Source: Nocardioides zhouii
Lineage (GTDB): Bacteria > Actinomycetota > Actinomycetes > Propionibacteriales > Nocardioidaceae
Length of the DNA stretch: 64,000 nucleotides
Reading direction: 5' to 3'
NCBI RefSeq assembly: GCF_004137345.1
Contig: NZ_SDWV01000008.1
Coordinates: forward strand, 1-64,000
The notes under the pieces were generated by a model, which was not told the origin of the DNA, made no database searches, and saw nothing but the letters and a program-made list of their open reading frames with translations. This document shows, one piece after another, positions 27,449 to 37,604 of this stretch (its first letter is position 1; each line of letters opens with the position of its first letter). Made by a program: the position numbers and the translations under genes.

Positions 27449-28390
27449 ATGTTCCCGATTCCCGACGCCTTCCTGCACGGGCCGTTCGAGCGGCAGGCCG
27501 CACTTGATGCCGGCATACCCGCACGGGTGCTGGAAGGCAGGCGTTTCAGGCGCCTCCACAAGGGCGTCTACTGCCACCGCGACCACGGGATGACGTGGCG
27601 CGACCTCGTTGATGCCGCGCAACTCGCGCTCCCACCAGAAGCGCGTACGACGGGCGCGACCCGCATCCGCCAACTGGGGCTGGACGTCGGTGACAGGGGA
27701 CCTGCACGATTCGTGGTCCAGGGCGACCTCCACCTCGACCTGGACGGGGTGTTCCTGCACCGGACGGTGAAGATGCCACCTCACTGCAGTGAGGGAGTGA
27801 GCAACGAGGCCGCCTTCGTCGCCTACTGCGCAGAAGCAAGGACGATCGATGCCATCAAGGCGGGGTGCGTCCTGCTCTACCGGGAGCAGCTCGACCTCCG
27901 GCTCCTCGACCAGCTCATGACTGAGGAGAAGTGGCGCAGAGGCGTGCCGGAGACGGCGTACGTCCTGCCCTTCCTCGACGGTCGCTGCAGGTCGATGGCT
28001 GAAGCAGAGCTGCTCGCCTACGTCGTCTTCGCGGGCCTGCCGATGCCCGACGTGAATGTGGCGATCGAGGTGGCACCGGGCGTCGAGCTGACGCCTGACC
28101 TCCGTTTCGCGGGCTACGGCCAGGTCGTCGAGTACGAAGGCGGCCAGCACCAGGACGACCGTGCGCAATACGTCGCCGACATCGACCGCTACGCCCTCTA
28201 CCGCAGGCACGACGTGCCCTACGAGCTGGTCACCAAGGAGCGGATGCGCTCACCCAGCGCCACCGTGCGGCTGGTGCACGCGGCCCTGGTGGTCAGGGGA
28301 TACGACGGTCCACCGCCGGACTTCGGGGAGCAGTGGGACACCCTGTTCCGGCCGCTCGCCGACGTCGTACGTCTGAAGGGTGCGGCCTGA
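27449..28390 (+). CDS. AbiEi-like winged-helix + DUF559 (Vsr-like PD-(D/E)XK) protein
   Basis: A 313-aa protein. The N-terminal ~45 residues (FERQAALDAGIPARVLEGRR, FRRLHKGVYCHR) match the AbiEi-type winged-helix region common in actinobacterial DUF559 proteins. The C-terminal part resembles the Vsr/DUF559 endonuclease fold: E187 in SMAEAELLAYV, D217 in TPDLRF, and E228/E230 in VEYEGGQH, a plausible metal-binding set. ATG 27449 is chosen because the longer frame from 27296 reads through a palindrome. No partner gene is adjacent, so a toxin-antitoxin role is not supported. A pair of P52 palindromes flanks it on each side. Function is unknown; DNA cleavage or repair is inferred. Confidence 0.75.
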   Translation: MFPIPDAFLHGPFERQAALDAGIPARVLEGRRFRRLHKGVYCHRDHGMTWRDLVDAAQLALPPEARTTGATRIRQLGLDVGDRGPARFVVQGDLHLDLDGVFLHRTVKMPPHCSEGVSNEAAFVAYCAEARTIDAIKAGCVLLYREQLDLRLLDQLMTEEKWRRGVPETAYVLPFLDGRCRSMAEAELLAYVVFAGLPMPDVNVAIEVAPGVELTPDLRFAGYGQVVEYEGGQHQDDRAQYVADIDRYALYRRHDVPYELVTKERMRSPSATVRLVHAALVVRGYDGPPPDFGEQWDTLFRPLADVVRLKGAA

Positions 28391-28403
28391 GCCTCGGCAG
28401 CCG

Positions 28404-28455
28404 GGCGGTGGCGGAGCCACGTCTGACGACCGCGGAATGTGGCTGGACCACCGCC
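28404..28455. repeat. P52 palindrome, right pair, copy 1
   Basis: GGCGGTGG (28404-28411) pairs with CCACCGCC (28448-28455). Both outermost bases are changed relative to other copies (A to G and T to C), keeping the pairing. It lies 13 bp after the stop of the DUF559 gene. Confidence 0.85.
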
Positions 28456-28483
28456 TCGAGAGGGATGTCATGGGACTCGCACA

Positions 28484-28539
28484 CGAGCGGTGGCCCACCC
28501 ACACTTCGACGTACGGAAATGTGGGTGGACCACCGCTCG
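28484..28539. repeat. P52 palindrome, right pair, copy 2
   Basis: CGAGCGGTGG...CCACCGCTCG with both halves of the CCACCCACA type, so the stem is the most perfect in the window. Its core starts 82 nt after that of the previous copy and ends 25 bp before the stop of sdhB on the other strand. Confidence 0.9.
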
Positions 28540-28562
28540 AGAAGACCGAACCAGAGAGAGCC

Positions 28563-29305
28563 TCAGTGGCCGTGCTTGATGGCCGTACGGAGGTCCTTGT
28601 TGAGCTGGGAGATCACGTCGAGCGGGATCTCCTTGGGGCAGGCGGCGGTGCAGGCACCGATGTTGGTGCAGCCGCCGAAGCCCTCGTGGTCGTGCTGGGC
28701 GACCATGTTGACGACGCGCTCGTCGCGCTCGGGCTGGCCCTGGGGGAGGAGGCCGAGGTGGGTCACCTTGGCGCCCATGAAGAGCGAGGCCGAGCCGTTG
28801 GGGCAGGCCGCCACGCAGGCGCCGCAGCCGATGCAGGTCGCGACGTTGAAGGCGCGGTCGGCGTCGTCCTTGGGGACGGGCACCGAGTGGGCCTCGGGCG
28901 CCGAGCCGGTGTTCACCGAGACGAAGCCGCCGGCCTGGATGATGCGGTCGAAGGCGCCGCGGTCGACGACCAGGTCCCGGAGGACCGGGAAGGCGTCGGA
29001 GCGCCACGGCTCGATCGTGATGGTCTCGCCGTCGGTGAACGAGCGCATGTGGAGCTGGCAGGTCGTGGTGACCTCCGGCCCGTGCGCGTCGCCGTTGATC
29101 ATCAGCCCGCACTGGCCGCAGATGCCCTCGCGACAGTCGGAGTCGAACGCGATCGGCTCCTCGCCCTTCTCGTTGAGCTGCTCGTTGAGCACGTCGAGCA
29201 TCTCGAGGAAGGACATGTCGGGGGAGACGTCCGCGAGCTGGTAGGTGTGCATCGCGCCATCGCTGGTCGGCCCGGACTGGCGCCAGATCTTGAGGGTCAG
29301 GTTCA

Positions 29306-29306
<1 letters not shown>
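28563..29306 (-). CDS. sdhB: Succinate dehydrogenase iron-sulfur subunit (first SDH, type B)
   Basis: A 247-aa electron-transfer subunit. The N-terminal ferredoxin domain binds [2Fe-2S] through CREGICGQC and a later Cys; the C-terminal domain binds [4Fe-4S] and [3Fe-4S] through [12 protein letters not shown] and [12 protein letters not shown]. The start ATG overlaps the stop of sdhA by one base, last gene of sdhCAB transcribed leftward. The form is like the sdhCAB of Corynebacterium glutamicum. No terminator is obvious apart from the P52 pair that follows. Confidence 0.95.
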
Positions 29307-31345
<2,039 letters not shown>

Positions 31346-31357
31346 GTGCGTGACCCC

Positions 31358-32071
31358 TTACTTGGTGATGATGCCGGCGAGGACGGCGAGCGGGACGAGG
31401 GAGAAGCCGACCGAGACGATCAGCGCGATGACGAAGCCGACCGTCTTGGCCCGCTGGCGCTTCGCCGCGGTGCCGGTCCAGCCGAGCGTCTGGGCGGCGC
31501 TCCAGATGCCGTGGTGCAGGTGGGCACCGAGGGCGAGCATCGCCACGATGTAGATGGCGGTCGACCACCACACGTCGAAGGTGTCGACGAGCAGGTTGTA
31601 CGGGTCGTTGGTCGCCCCGCCCTGCACGTTGACCTTGCCGATCGTGAAGTTGAGCAGGTGCCACACGAGGAACAGCAGGATCGTCACGCCGCCCCAGCGC
31701 ATCATGAGGCTCGCGCGGGTGGCCCCGGTCTGCTTCTTCATGACGTACTTCGTGGTGCGGGCGCGGGCGGCCCGGCGCCACAGCACGACGGCGCAGTAGA
31801 CGTGGACCACGAGCGACCCGATCAGGCCGACGCGCAGGATCCAGAGCAGCCCCTCGTGCGGGAGCATCGGCTCGCCGATCTCACGCAGGTGCTCGGCGTA
31901 CTCGTTGAAGGCGTCGTGGCCGGCGAAGGCCTTGAGGTTGCCGTACATGTGGGCGAGCACGAATCCGAGGAAGACGAATCCGCTCAGCGCCATGCCCAGC
32001 TTGAGCGCGATGGTCGTGCGGGAGGCCCGCGCGCCCTTCACCAGGGTGGGGGTTTTGAGTTGGGTCGACAC
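31358..32071 (-). CDS. sdhC: Succinate dehydrogenase cytochrome b558 subunit (first SDH)
   Basis: A 237-aa membrane anchor with five predicted helices. Histidines in membrane positions, LAHMYGNLKAF, VVHVYCAVV, VWHLLNF and GAHLHHGIW, are the likely ligands for two hemes b, as in type B enzymes that use menaquinone. First gene of a leftward sdhCAB operon. The GTG start is taken from the N-terminal match MSTQLKTP; its ribosome binding site is weak. It is divergent from a second SDH with 166 bp between. Confidence 0.92.
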   Translation of the reverse strand: MSTQLKTPTLVKGARASRTTIALKLGMALSGFVFLGFVLAHMYGNLKAFAGHDAFNEYAEHLREIGEPMLPHEGLLWILRVGLIGSLVVHVYCAVVLWRRAARARTTKYVMKKQTGATRASLMMRWGGVTILLFLVWHLLNFTIGKVNVQGGATNDPYNLLVDTFDVWWSTAIYIVAMLALGAHLHHGIWSAAQTLGWTGTAAKRQRAKTVGFVIALIVSVGFSLVPLAVLAGIITK

Positions 32072-32157
32072 CCCGCCACGGTATCGCGGCGCTCTCGCGC
32101 ACGACGCGCCGAGGCAGTGTGAGGTTTTCGTGGGCGCGTTGTCTTCCGCTCAGGTGT

Positions 32158-32182
32158 GACACAGGCCATAGTCGCCTGTGTC
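32158..32182. promoter_or_regulatory. Inverted repeat between the two SDH operons (operator candidate)
   Basis: GACACAGGC (32158-32166) and GCCTGTGTC (32174-32182) form a perfect 9-bp inverted repeat with a 7-bp spacer, 87 bp from the first operon's start and 56 bp from the second's. It could be bound by a dimeric regulator of either operon. Confidence 0.45.
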
Positions 32183-32237
32183 GCTCGGGCCTGGCCCCGG
32201 GCTTGCCGCACGATGCAGGACGATGCACGGAGGACGA

Positions 32238-33059
32238 ATGGCAACGACTGACCACGGCGTGACCAGCCCCGGCCGCGCCCACATCGAGGCGCGCACCCTG
32301 CGCGAGGACCGCTGGTGGCTCGCGCCGCTGACGACGTTCGTGGTCTTCTCGGCCTTCGTCGTGTACGCGACGGTGCGGGCGTTCATGGGACGCGACTACT
32401 ACGCCTCGCCCTACCTCTCGCCGTTCTACTCCCCGTGCCTGGGCGACTGCGTCGAGGGCGCCTCCGACTTCGGCCAGCCGTTCAGCTGGTGGCCACTGTC
32501 CGCGGCGCTGATCATCCTGATCTTCCCGCTGGGCTTCCGGATGACCTGCTACTACTACCGCAAGTCCTACTACCGCGCGTTCTGGCTGAGCCCGCCTGCC
32601 TGCGGTGTCGCCGAGCCGCACAGCGCCTACTCCGGCGAGACGAAGTTCCCGCTGATCCTGCAGAACGTGCACCGCTACTTCTGGTACGCCGCCGTCGTGG
32701 TGGGCCTGATCCTGACGTACGACGTGTTCCTGGCCTTCCGGCCGATGCCGGCGGAGTACGCCGTCGGCGACGGGGAGACGAGCGGCGTCCACATGGGTCT
32801 CGGCACGCTGCTGATGATCGCCAACGTCGTCTTCATCTGGCTCTACACCCTCTCGTGCCACTCGTGCCGCCACGTCGTCGGCGGCCGACTGCGGCACTTC
32901 TCCAAGCACCCCGTCCGCTACAAGCTGTGGACCTGGGTCTCGAAGCTCAACGGCAGCCACGGCAGGTGGGCGTGGTACTCGCTGTTCTCGGTCGCCCTCG
33001 TCGACCTGTACGTCTTCCTGCTGGCCACCGGCACGATCCAGGACCTGAGGTTCTTCTGA
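32238..33059 (+). CDS. Membrane subunit of the second succinate dehydrogenase (Sdh1-type)
   Basis: A 273-aa membrane protein with about five helices, first gene of a rightward operon with flavoprotein and iron-sulfur subunits. Family assignment comes from context and from the pattern of M. tuberculosis Sdh1 (Rv0249c, next to Rv0248c and Rv0247c). Notable sequence: MTCYYYRKSYYRAFWLSPPAC, NVHRYFWYAAVVVGLILTYD, and a LSCHSCRHVVGG patch. Histidines in HRYFWY and HSCRH could bind heme, but this is not certain. Start ATG follows GGAGGA closely. Overlaps the next gene by one base. Confidence 0.8.
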   Translation: MATTDHGVTSPGRAHIEARTLREDRWWLAPLTTFVVFSAFVVYATVRAFMGRDYYASPYLSPFYSPCLGDCVEGASDFGQPFSWWPLSAALIILIFPLGFRMTCYYYRKSYYRAFWLSPPACGVAEPHSAYSGETKFPLILQNVHRYFWYAAVVVGLILTYDVFLAFRPMPAEYAVGDGETSGVHMGLGTLLMIANVVFIWLYTLSCHSCRHVVGGRLRHFSKHPVRYKLWTWVSKLNGSHGRWAWYSLFSVALVDLYVFLLATGTIQDLRFF

Positions 33060-34936
33060 TGAGCGAGACCAACGGGCCGGCCGAGGGCCGGCACCCGATG
33101 ACCGGCAACGCCCTGTCCGGCGACGCGCAGGGCGGGATGGAGCGCCACACCTACGACGTGGTCGTGATCGGTGCCGGCGGCGCCGGGCTGCGCGCAGCGA
33201 TCGCTGCCCACGAGTCGGGCGCGCGTACGGCCATCGTGTGCAAGTCGCTGCTCGGCAAGGCGCACACCGTGATGGCCGAGGGCGGCATCGCTGCCGCCAT
33301 GGGCAACCGGTGGCCGGAGGACAACTGGGAGGTCCACTTCCGCGACACCATGCGCGGCGGCAAGATGCTGAACAACTGGCGGATGGCCCAGCTGCACGCC
33401 CAGGAGGCGCCCGAGCGGGTGCAGGAGCTCGAGGACTGGGGCGCACTCTTCGACCGCACCGACGACGGGCTGATCAGCCAGCGCGACTTCGGCGGTCACA
33501 AGTACGCCCGGCTCGCGCACGTCGGCGACCGGACCGGCCTCGAGATGATCCGCACCCTGCAGCAGCGGGCCGTGGCGCTCGGCATCGAGGTGTTCATGGA
33601 GTGCACGGTCACCGACATCTTCAAGGACGCCAGCGACGGGCAGAGCAAGGTCGCCGGCGCGTTCGCCTACTGGCGCGAGTCGGGCCGCTTCATCGTCTTC
33701 GACGCACCGTCCGTGATCCTCGCGACCGGCGGGATCGGCAAGTCGTTCAAGGTCACCTCGAACTCGTGGGAGTACACCGGCGACGGCCACGCCCTCGCGA
33801 TGCGGGCCGGCGCGAGCTTGATCAACATGGAGTTCGTCCAGTTCCACCCGACGGGCATGGTGTGGCCGCCCTCGGTGAAGGGGCTGCTCGTGACGGAGTC
33901 GGTGCGCGGCGACGGCGGCATCCTCAAGAACTCCGAGGGCAAGAGGTTCATGTTCGACTACATCCCCGAGTTCTTCAAGGCCGAGACGGCGGACACGGTC
34001 GAGGAGGCCGACGCCTGGTACGACGACAAGAAGAACAACCGTCGTCCCCCCGAGCTGCTGCCCCGCGACGAGGTCGCCCGCGCGATCAACTCGGAGATCA
34101 AGGCCGGTCGCGGCACCCCGCACGGCGGGATCTACCTCGACATCGCCTCGCGGCGTACGCCCGAGTTCATCCGCAAGCGGCTGCCCTCGATGTACCACCA
34201 GTTCAAGGAGCTGGCCGACGTCGACATCACCGCGGAGCCGATGGAGATCGGGCCGACCTGCCACTACGTGATGGGCGGCGTCGAGGTCGACGCGGACACC
34301 CAGCAGAGCGCGGTCACCGGGCTGTACGCCGTCGGCGAGTGCTCGGGCGGCATGCACGGCTCCAACCGGCTGGGCGGCAACTCGCTCGGCGACCTGCTCG
34401 TCTTCGGCAAGCGCGCCGGCGAGGCCGCTACTGCGTACGCCGACTCGCTGGGCGGCACCCGCCCGCAGGTGGACGAGGCCGACGTCAAGGCGGCGCAGGC
34501 GAGCGCCCTGGCGCCGTTCGAGGTCGAGGGCGGGGAGAACCCGTACACGATCCAGTCCGACCTGCAGCAGTCGATGAACGACCTCGTCGGCATCATCCGC
34601 ACCCGCACCGAGCTGGAGGAGTCGCTCGCCGAGATCGAGGCGTTCAAGGTGCGCGCGAGCACGATGGTCGTCGAGGGGCACCGCCAGTACAACCCCGGCT
34701 GGCACCTCGCGCTCGACCTGCGCAACATGCTGATCGTCTCGGAGTGCATCGCCAAGGCGGCGATGGCCCGCGAGGAGTCGCGCGGCGGCCACACCCGCGA
34801 CGACTTCCCCGGACCCGACGCCGAGTGGGGCACGAAGAACCTGGTGGTCAACCTCAACGCCGAGGGCACGGGCGTGGACCTCCACGAGAAGCCGTTGCCC
34901 GAGATGCCCGACGAGCTGAAGGGGTACTTCGCATGA
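33059..34936 (+). CDS. Succinate dehydrogenase/fumarate reductase flavoprotein (second SDH, Sdh1-type)
   Basis: A 625-aa FAD subunit of the classic length. VVVIGAGGAGLRAAIAAHESG is the dinucleotide loop and KAHTVMAEGGIAAAMGN holds the likely flavinylated histidine. It matches mycobacterial Rv0248c closely, with MRGGKMLNNWRMAQLHAQEAP, GKSFKVTSNSWEYTGDGHAL and GPTCHYVMGGVEVDADT. It is only distantly related to SdhA at 29306-31345. Translation is coupled on both sides by TGATG and ATGA overlaps. In mycobacteria Sdh1 is the enzyme used for growth in aerobic conditions; that role is inference here. Confidence 0.93.
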   Translation: MSETNGPAEGRHPMTGNALSGDAQGGMERHTYDVVVIGAGGAGLRAAIAAHESGARTAIVCKSLLGKAHTVMAEGGIAAAMGNRWPEDNWEVHFRDTMRGGKMLNNWRMAQLHAQEAPERVQELEDWGALFDRTDDGLISQRDFGGHKYARLAHVGDRTGLEMIRTLQQRAVALGIEVFMECTVTDIFKDASDGQSKVAGAFAYWRESGRFIVFDAPSVILATGGIGKSFKVTSNSWEYTGDGHALAMRAGASLINMEFVQFHPTGMVWPPSVKGLLVTESVRGDGGILKNSEGKRFMFDYIPEFFKAETADTVEEADAWYDDKKNNRRPPELLPRDEVARAINSEIKAGRGTPHGGIYLDIASRRTPEFIRKRLPSMYHQFKELADVDITAEPMEIGPTCHYVMGGVEVDADTQQSAVTGLYAVGECSGGMHGSNRLGGNSLGDLLVFGKRAGEAATAYADSLGGTRPQVDEADVKAAQASALAPFEVEGGENPYTIQSDLQQSMNDLVGIIRTRTELEESLAEIEAFKVRASTMVVEGHRQYNPGWHLALDLRNMLIVSECIAKAAMAREESRGGHTRDDFPGPDAEWGTKNLVVNLNAEGTGVDLHEKPLPEMPDELKGYFA

Positions 34937-35709
34937 GCTACACACTCAAGCTGCGGATCTGGCGCGGGGACAAGGACGGCGGAGCGGTCGAGGACTTCCC
35001 TGTCGAGGTCTCCGAGGGCGAGGTCGTGCTCGACGCGATCCACCGCGTGCAGGCCACCCAGGCAGGCGACCTCGCGGTGCGGTGGAACTGCAAAGCCGGC
35101 AAGTGCGGGTCGTGCAGCGCCGAGGTCAACGGCCGGCCGCGCCTGATGTGCATGTGCCGGCTCTCGGACTTCGAGGAGGACGAGGTCATCACGGTCACGC
35201 CGATGCGCAGCTTCCCCGTCATCCGCGACCTGGTCACCGACGTCTCGTTCAACTACGAGAAGGCCAAGGAGCTGCCGTCGTTCTCGCCGCCGCCGCGCGA
35301 CGCCGACGGCAAGCGTCGGATGGCGCAGGTCGACGTCGAGCGCGGCCAGGAGTTCCGCAAGTGCATCGAGTGCTTCCTGTGCCAGAACGTCTGCCACGTG
35401 GTCCGTGACCACGAGGACAACAAGAAGGCGTTCGCCGGACCGCGGTTCTTCCTGCGCTACGCCGAGCTCGACATGCACCCGCTCGACACCCATGACCGGC
35501 GCGAGCTGGCCCAGGGGGCCGCGGGCCTGGGGATGTGCAACATCACCAAGTGCTGCACCGAGGTCTGCCCGGAGGGCATCCACATCACCGACAACGCGAT
35601 CATCCCGATGAAGGAGCGCGTGGTCGACAAGAAGTTCGACCCGCTCGTGTGGCTCGGCAACAAGATCGGCATTCGGAACAAGGACAACGACGGCCGCACC
35701 GAGGTGTGA
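34933..35709 (+). CDS. Succinate dehydrogenase iron-sulfur subunit (second SDH, Sdh1-type)
   Basis: A 258-aa subunit with the [2Fe-2S] set in CKAGKCGSCSAEVNGRPRLMC and the two cuboidal cluster sets in CIECFLCQNVCHV and CNITKCCTEVCPEGI. It resembles Rv0247c. It overlaps the flavoprotein stop by four bases. mutA follows after 59 bp behind its own likely promoter, so the operon ends here. Confidence 0.93.
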   Translation: MSYTLKLRIWRGDKDGGAVEDFPVEVSEGEVVLDAIHRVQATQAGDLAVRWNCKAGKCGSCSAEVNGRPRLMCMCRLSDFEEDEVITVTPMRSFPVIRDLVTDVSFNYEKAKELPSFSPPPRDADGKRRMAQVDVERGQEFRKCIECFLCQNVCHVVRDHEDNKKAFAGPRFFLRYAELDMHPLDTHDRRELAQGAAGLGMCNITKCCTEVCPEGIHITDNAIIPMKERVVDKKFDPLVWLGNKIGIRNKDNDGRTEV

Positions 35710-35755
35710 GACGAATGCCATAGGTCCGCCCCTGCCCTCCGCGCGGACGGCGCCA

Positions 35756-35761
35756 TATCCT
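35756..35761 (+). promoter_or_regulatory. Candidate -10 box (TATCCT) for leaderless mutA mRNA
   Basis: TATCCT is followed by seven bases and the mutA ATG at 35769. Confidence 0.45.
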
Positions 35762-35768
35762 GCGGCAC

Positions 35769-37604
35769 ATGACGCAACCCGACGCGAGCCTCGACGGTGG
35801 ACTCGACGAGCCCGAGGAGCTGCAGCCCGCCGAGGGCTCACTGCGGCTGGTGGGCGACGACGACACGTACGACGTGGCGGCGTGGGAGGCGGCGACCGCC
35901 GCGGTGCTGCGCAAGGCGCGGCGGCTCGGTGAGGACGCCCCCGACACCGACGTGTGGGCGGCGCTGACCCGCACCACGCTCGACGGCATCGAGGTGGCGC
36001 CGATCGGCCAGCAGGCCGACCTCGACGGCCTCACCACTGCCGGTCGCCCCGAGCGCGCGGGCGCCTGGGACGTACGGTCGTCGCTCGTCGGCGACGACGC
36101 GGCTGCCGTCAACGAGGCGGCCCTGATCGACCTCGACAACGGTGCCACGTCGCTCCACCTCGACCTCATGGGCGGTCGGGACCTCGCCGTCGCCCTGCGC
36201 GGCGTCCTGCTCGACCTGGCACCGGTCACCCTCGAGCGCCCCACCACCCACCGGTCCGAGGCGCTGGCCCGGCTCCTCGAGGACGCGCCCGCCGACCCGC
36301 ACCCCCACCACAATCTCTCCGCCGACCCGGCCACTTCGCTGCTGATCGGTGAGGGCGTCGGCGAGGGTGAGCCGCTGCTGGCCGAGTCCTTCGTCGACAC
36401 CGTCCGGCGTGCCCAGGCCCTCGGCGTCCTGGGTGCGGTCGTCGACGGCACCACCCTCCACGACCTCGGTGCGAGCGACGCCCAGGAGCTCGGCTGGACG
36501 ATGGCGGTCGGCGTGCACTACCTCCGCCTGCTCACCGAGGCCGGCCTGGCGGTCGACGAGGCCGCCGGCCTCATCGAGTTCCGCTACTCCGCGACCGACG
36601 AGCAGTTCCCCACGATCGCCAAGCTCCGGGCCGCGCGCCGACTCTGGTCCCGGGTGCTCGAGGCCTCAGGCGCCACCGACGTGCCGCAGCGCCAGCACGT
36701 CGTCACCAGCCGCGCGATGATGGGCCGGGTCGACCCCTGGGTCAACATGCTCCGCGGCACGATCGCCGCCTTCGCAGCCGGCGCCGGCGGCGCCGACGCG
36801 GTCACGGTGATCCCGTTCGACGAGCCGCTCGGCCTGCCCGACGCCCTCGGCCGCCGGATCGCCCGCAACACCTCCTCGCTGCTCATCGAGGAGGCCCACG
36901 TCGCCACGGTGGCCGACCCCGCCGGCGGGTCGTACGCCGTGGAGAAGCTCACCGACGATCTCGCCGTCGCCGGCTGGGCCGAGCTCGGCCGGATCGAGGC
37001 CGATGGCGGCTTCGGCGAAGGAGCCGCGACAGGCGTCAAGGAGCGGGTCCGCGCGGTCCGGGCCGCGCGCGACGCGGGCGTCGCCGACCGGTCCCGGCCG
37101 CTGACCGGCATCTCCGAGTTCCCGAACCTCGGGGAGACGCTGCCCGAGCGAGCCCCGTGGGGCCGCGGGGGAGTGCACCACTACGGCTGGGCCTTCGAGG
37201 ACCTGCGGGCCGAGCCAGCGTCCCGCCCGGTCTTCCTGGCCACGATGGGGCCGGTCTCCGCCCACACCGCCCGGGCCACCTTCGCCACCAACCTGTTCGC
37301 CGCCGGTGGCGTCGCCGTCGAGGCGGCCGGCGCCACGTCCGACGTCGCCGCGGTGACGTCGGCCTACGCCGGACAGCCGGTCGTCTGCCTCGCCGGCACC
37401 GACGCAGCGTACGCCGAGTGGGGCGCCGACCTCGTCGCCGCGCTCCGAGCAGCCGGTGCGTCGTACGTCGTGCTGGCGGGCAAGCCGGGCGAGCGGACCG
37501 CCATCCGTCAAGGCAATGAAGCCAGCGACGTCGACGACTGCTGCGCCATGGGAGTCGATGCGCTCGGCTTCCTCGGCCGGGTGCGAGAGGAGCTCGGACG
37601 ATGA
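35769..37604 (+). CDS. mutA: Methylmalonyl-CoA mutase, small (beta) subunit
   Basis: The 611-aa non-catalytic partner of MutB. It keeps the TIM-barrel-like domain ([38 protein letters not shown]) and a flavodoxin-like C-terminal domain, but the B12-binding DxHxxG motif is missing, as expected for the small subunit. The enzyme turns methylmalonyl-CoA into succinyl-CoA in propionate, odd-chain fatty acid and branched amino acid breakdown. It is overlapped by mutB (ATGA), giving a 1:1 coupled pair. Confidence 0.95.
   Translation: MTQPDASLDGGLDEPEELQPAEGSLRLVGDDDTYDVAAWEAATAAVLRKARRLGEDAPDTDVWAALTRTTLDGIEVAPIGQQADLDGLTTAGRPERAGAWDVRSSLVGDDAAAVNEAALIDLDNGATSLHLDLMGGRDLAVALRGVLLDLAPVTLERPTTHRSEALARLLEDAPADPHPHHNLSADPATSLLIGEGVGEGEPLLAESFVDTVRRAQALGVLGAVVDGTTLHDLGASDAQELGWTMAVGVHYLRLLTEAGLAVDEAAGLIEFRYSATDEQFPTIAKLRAARRLWSRVLEASGATDVPQRQHVVTSRAMMGRVDPWVNMLRGTIAAFAAGAGGADAVTVIPFDEPLGLPDALGRRIARNTSSLLIEEAHVATVADPAGGSYAVEKLTDDLAVAGWAELGRIEADGGFGEGAATGVKERVRAVRAARDAGVADRSRPLTGISEFPNLGETLPERAPWGRGGVHHYGWAFEDLRAEPASRPVFLATMGPVSAHTARATFATNLFAAGGVAVEAAGATSDVAAVTSAYAGQPVVCLAGTDAAYAEWGADLVAALRAAGASYVVLAGKPGERTAIRQGNEASDVDDCCAMGVDALGFLGRVREELGR

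Noticed and set aside
27449..28390. AbiEi-type antitoxin with a neighbouring toxin
   Set aside because: No AbiEii-like or other toxin gene is next to it; the flanks are palindromes, YihY and sdhB.
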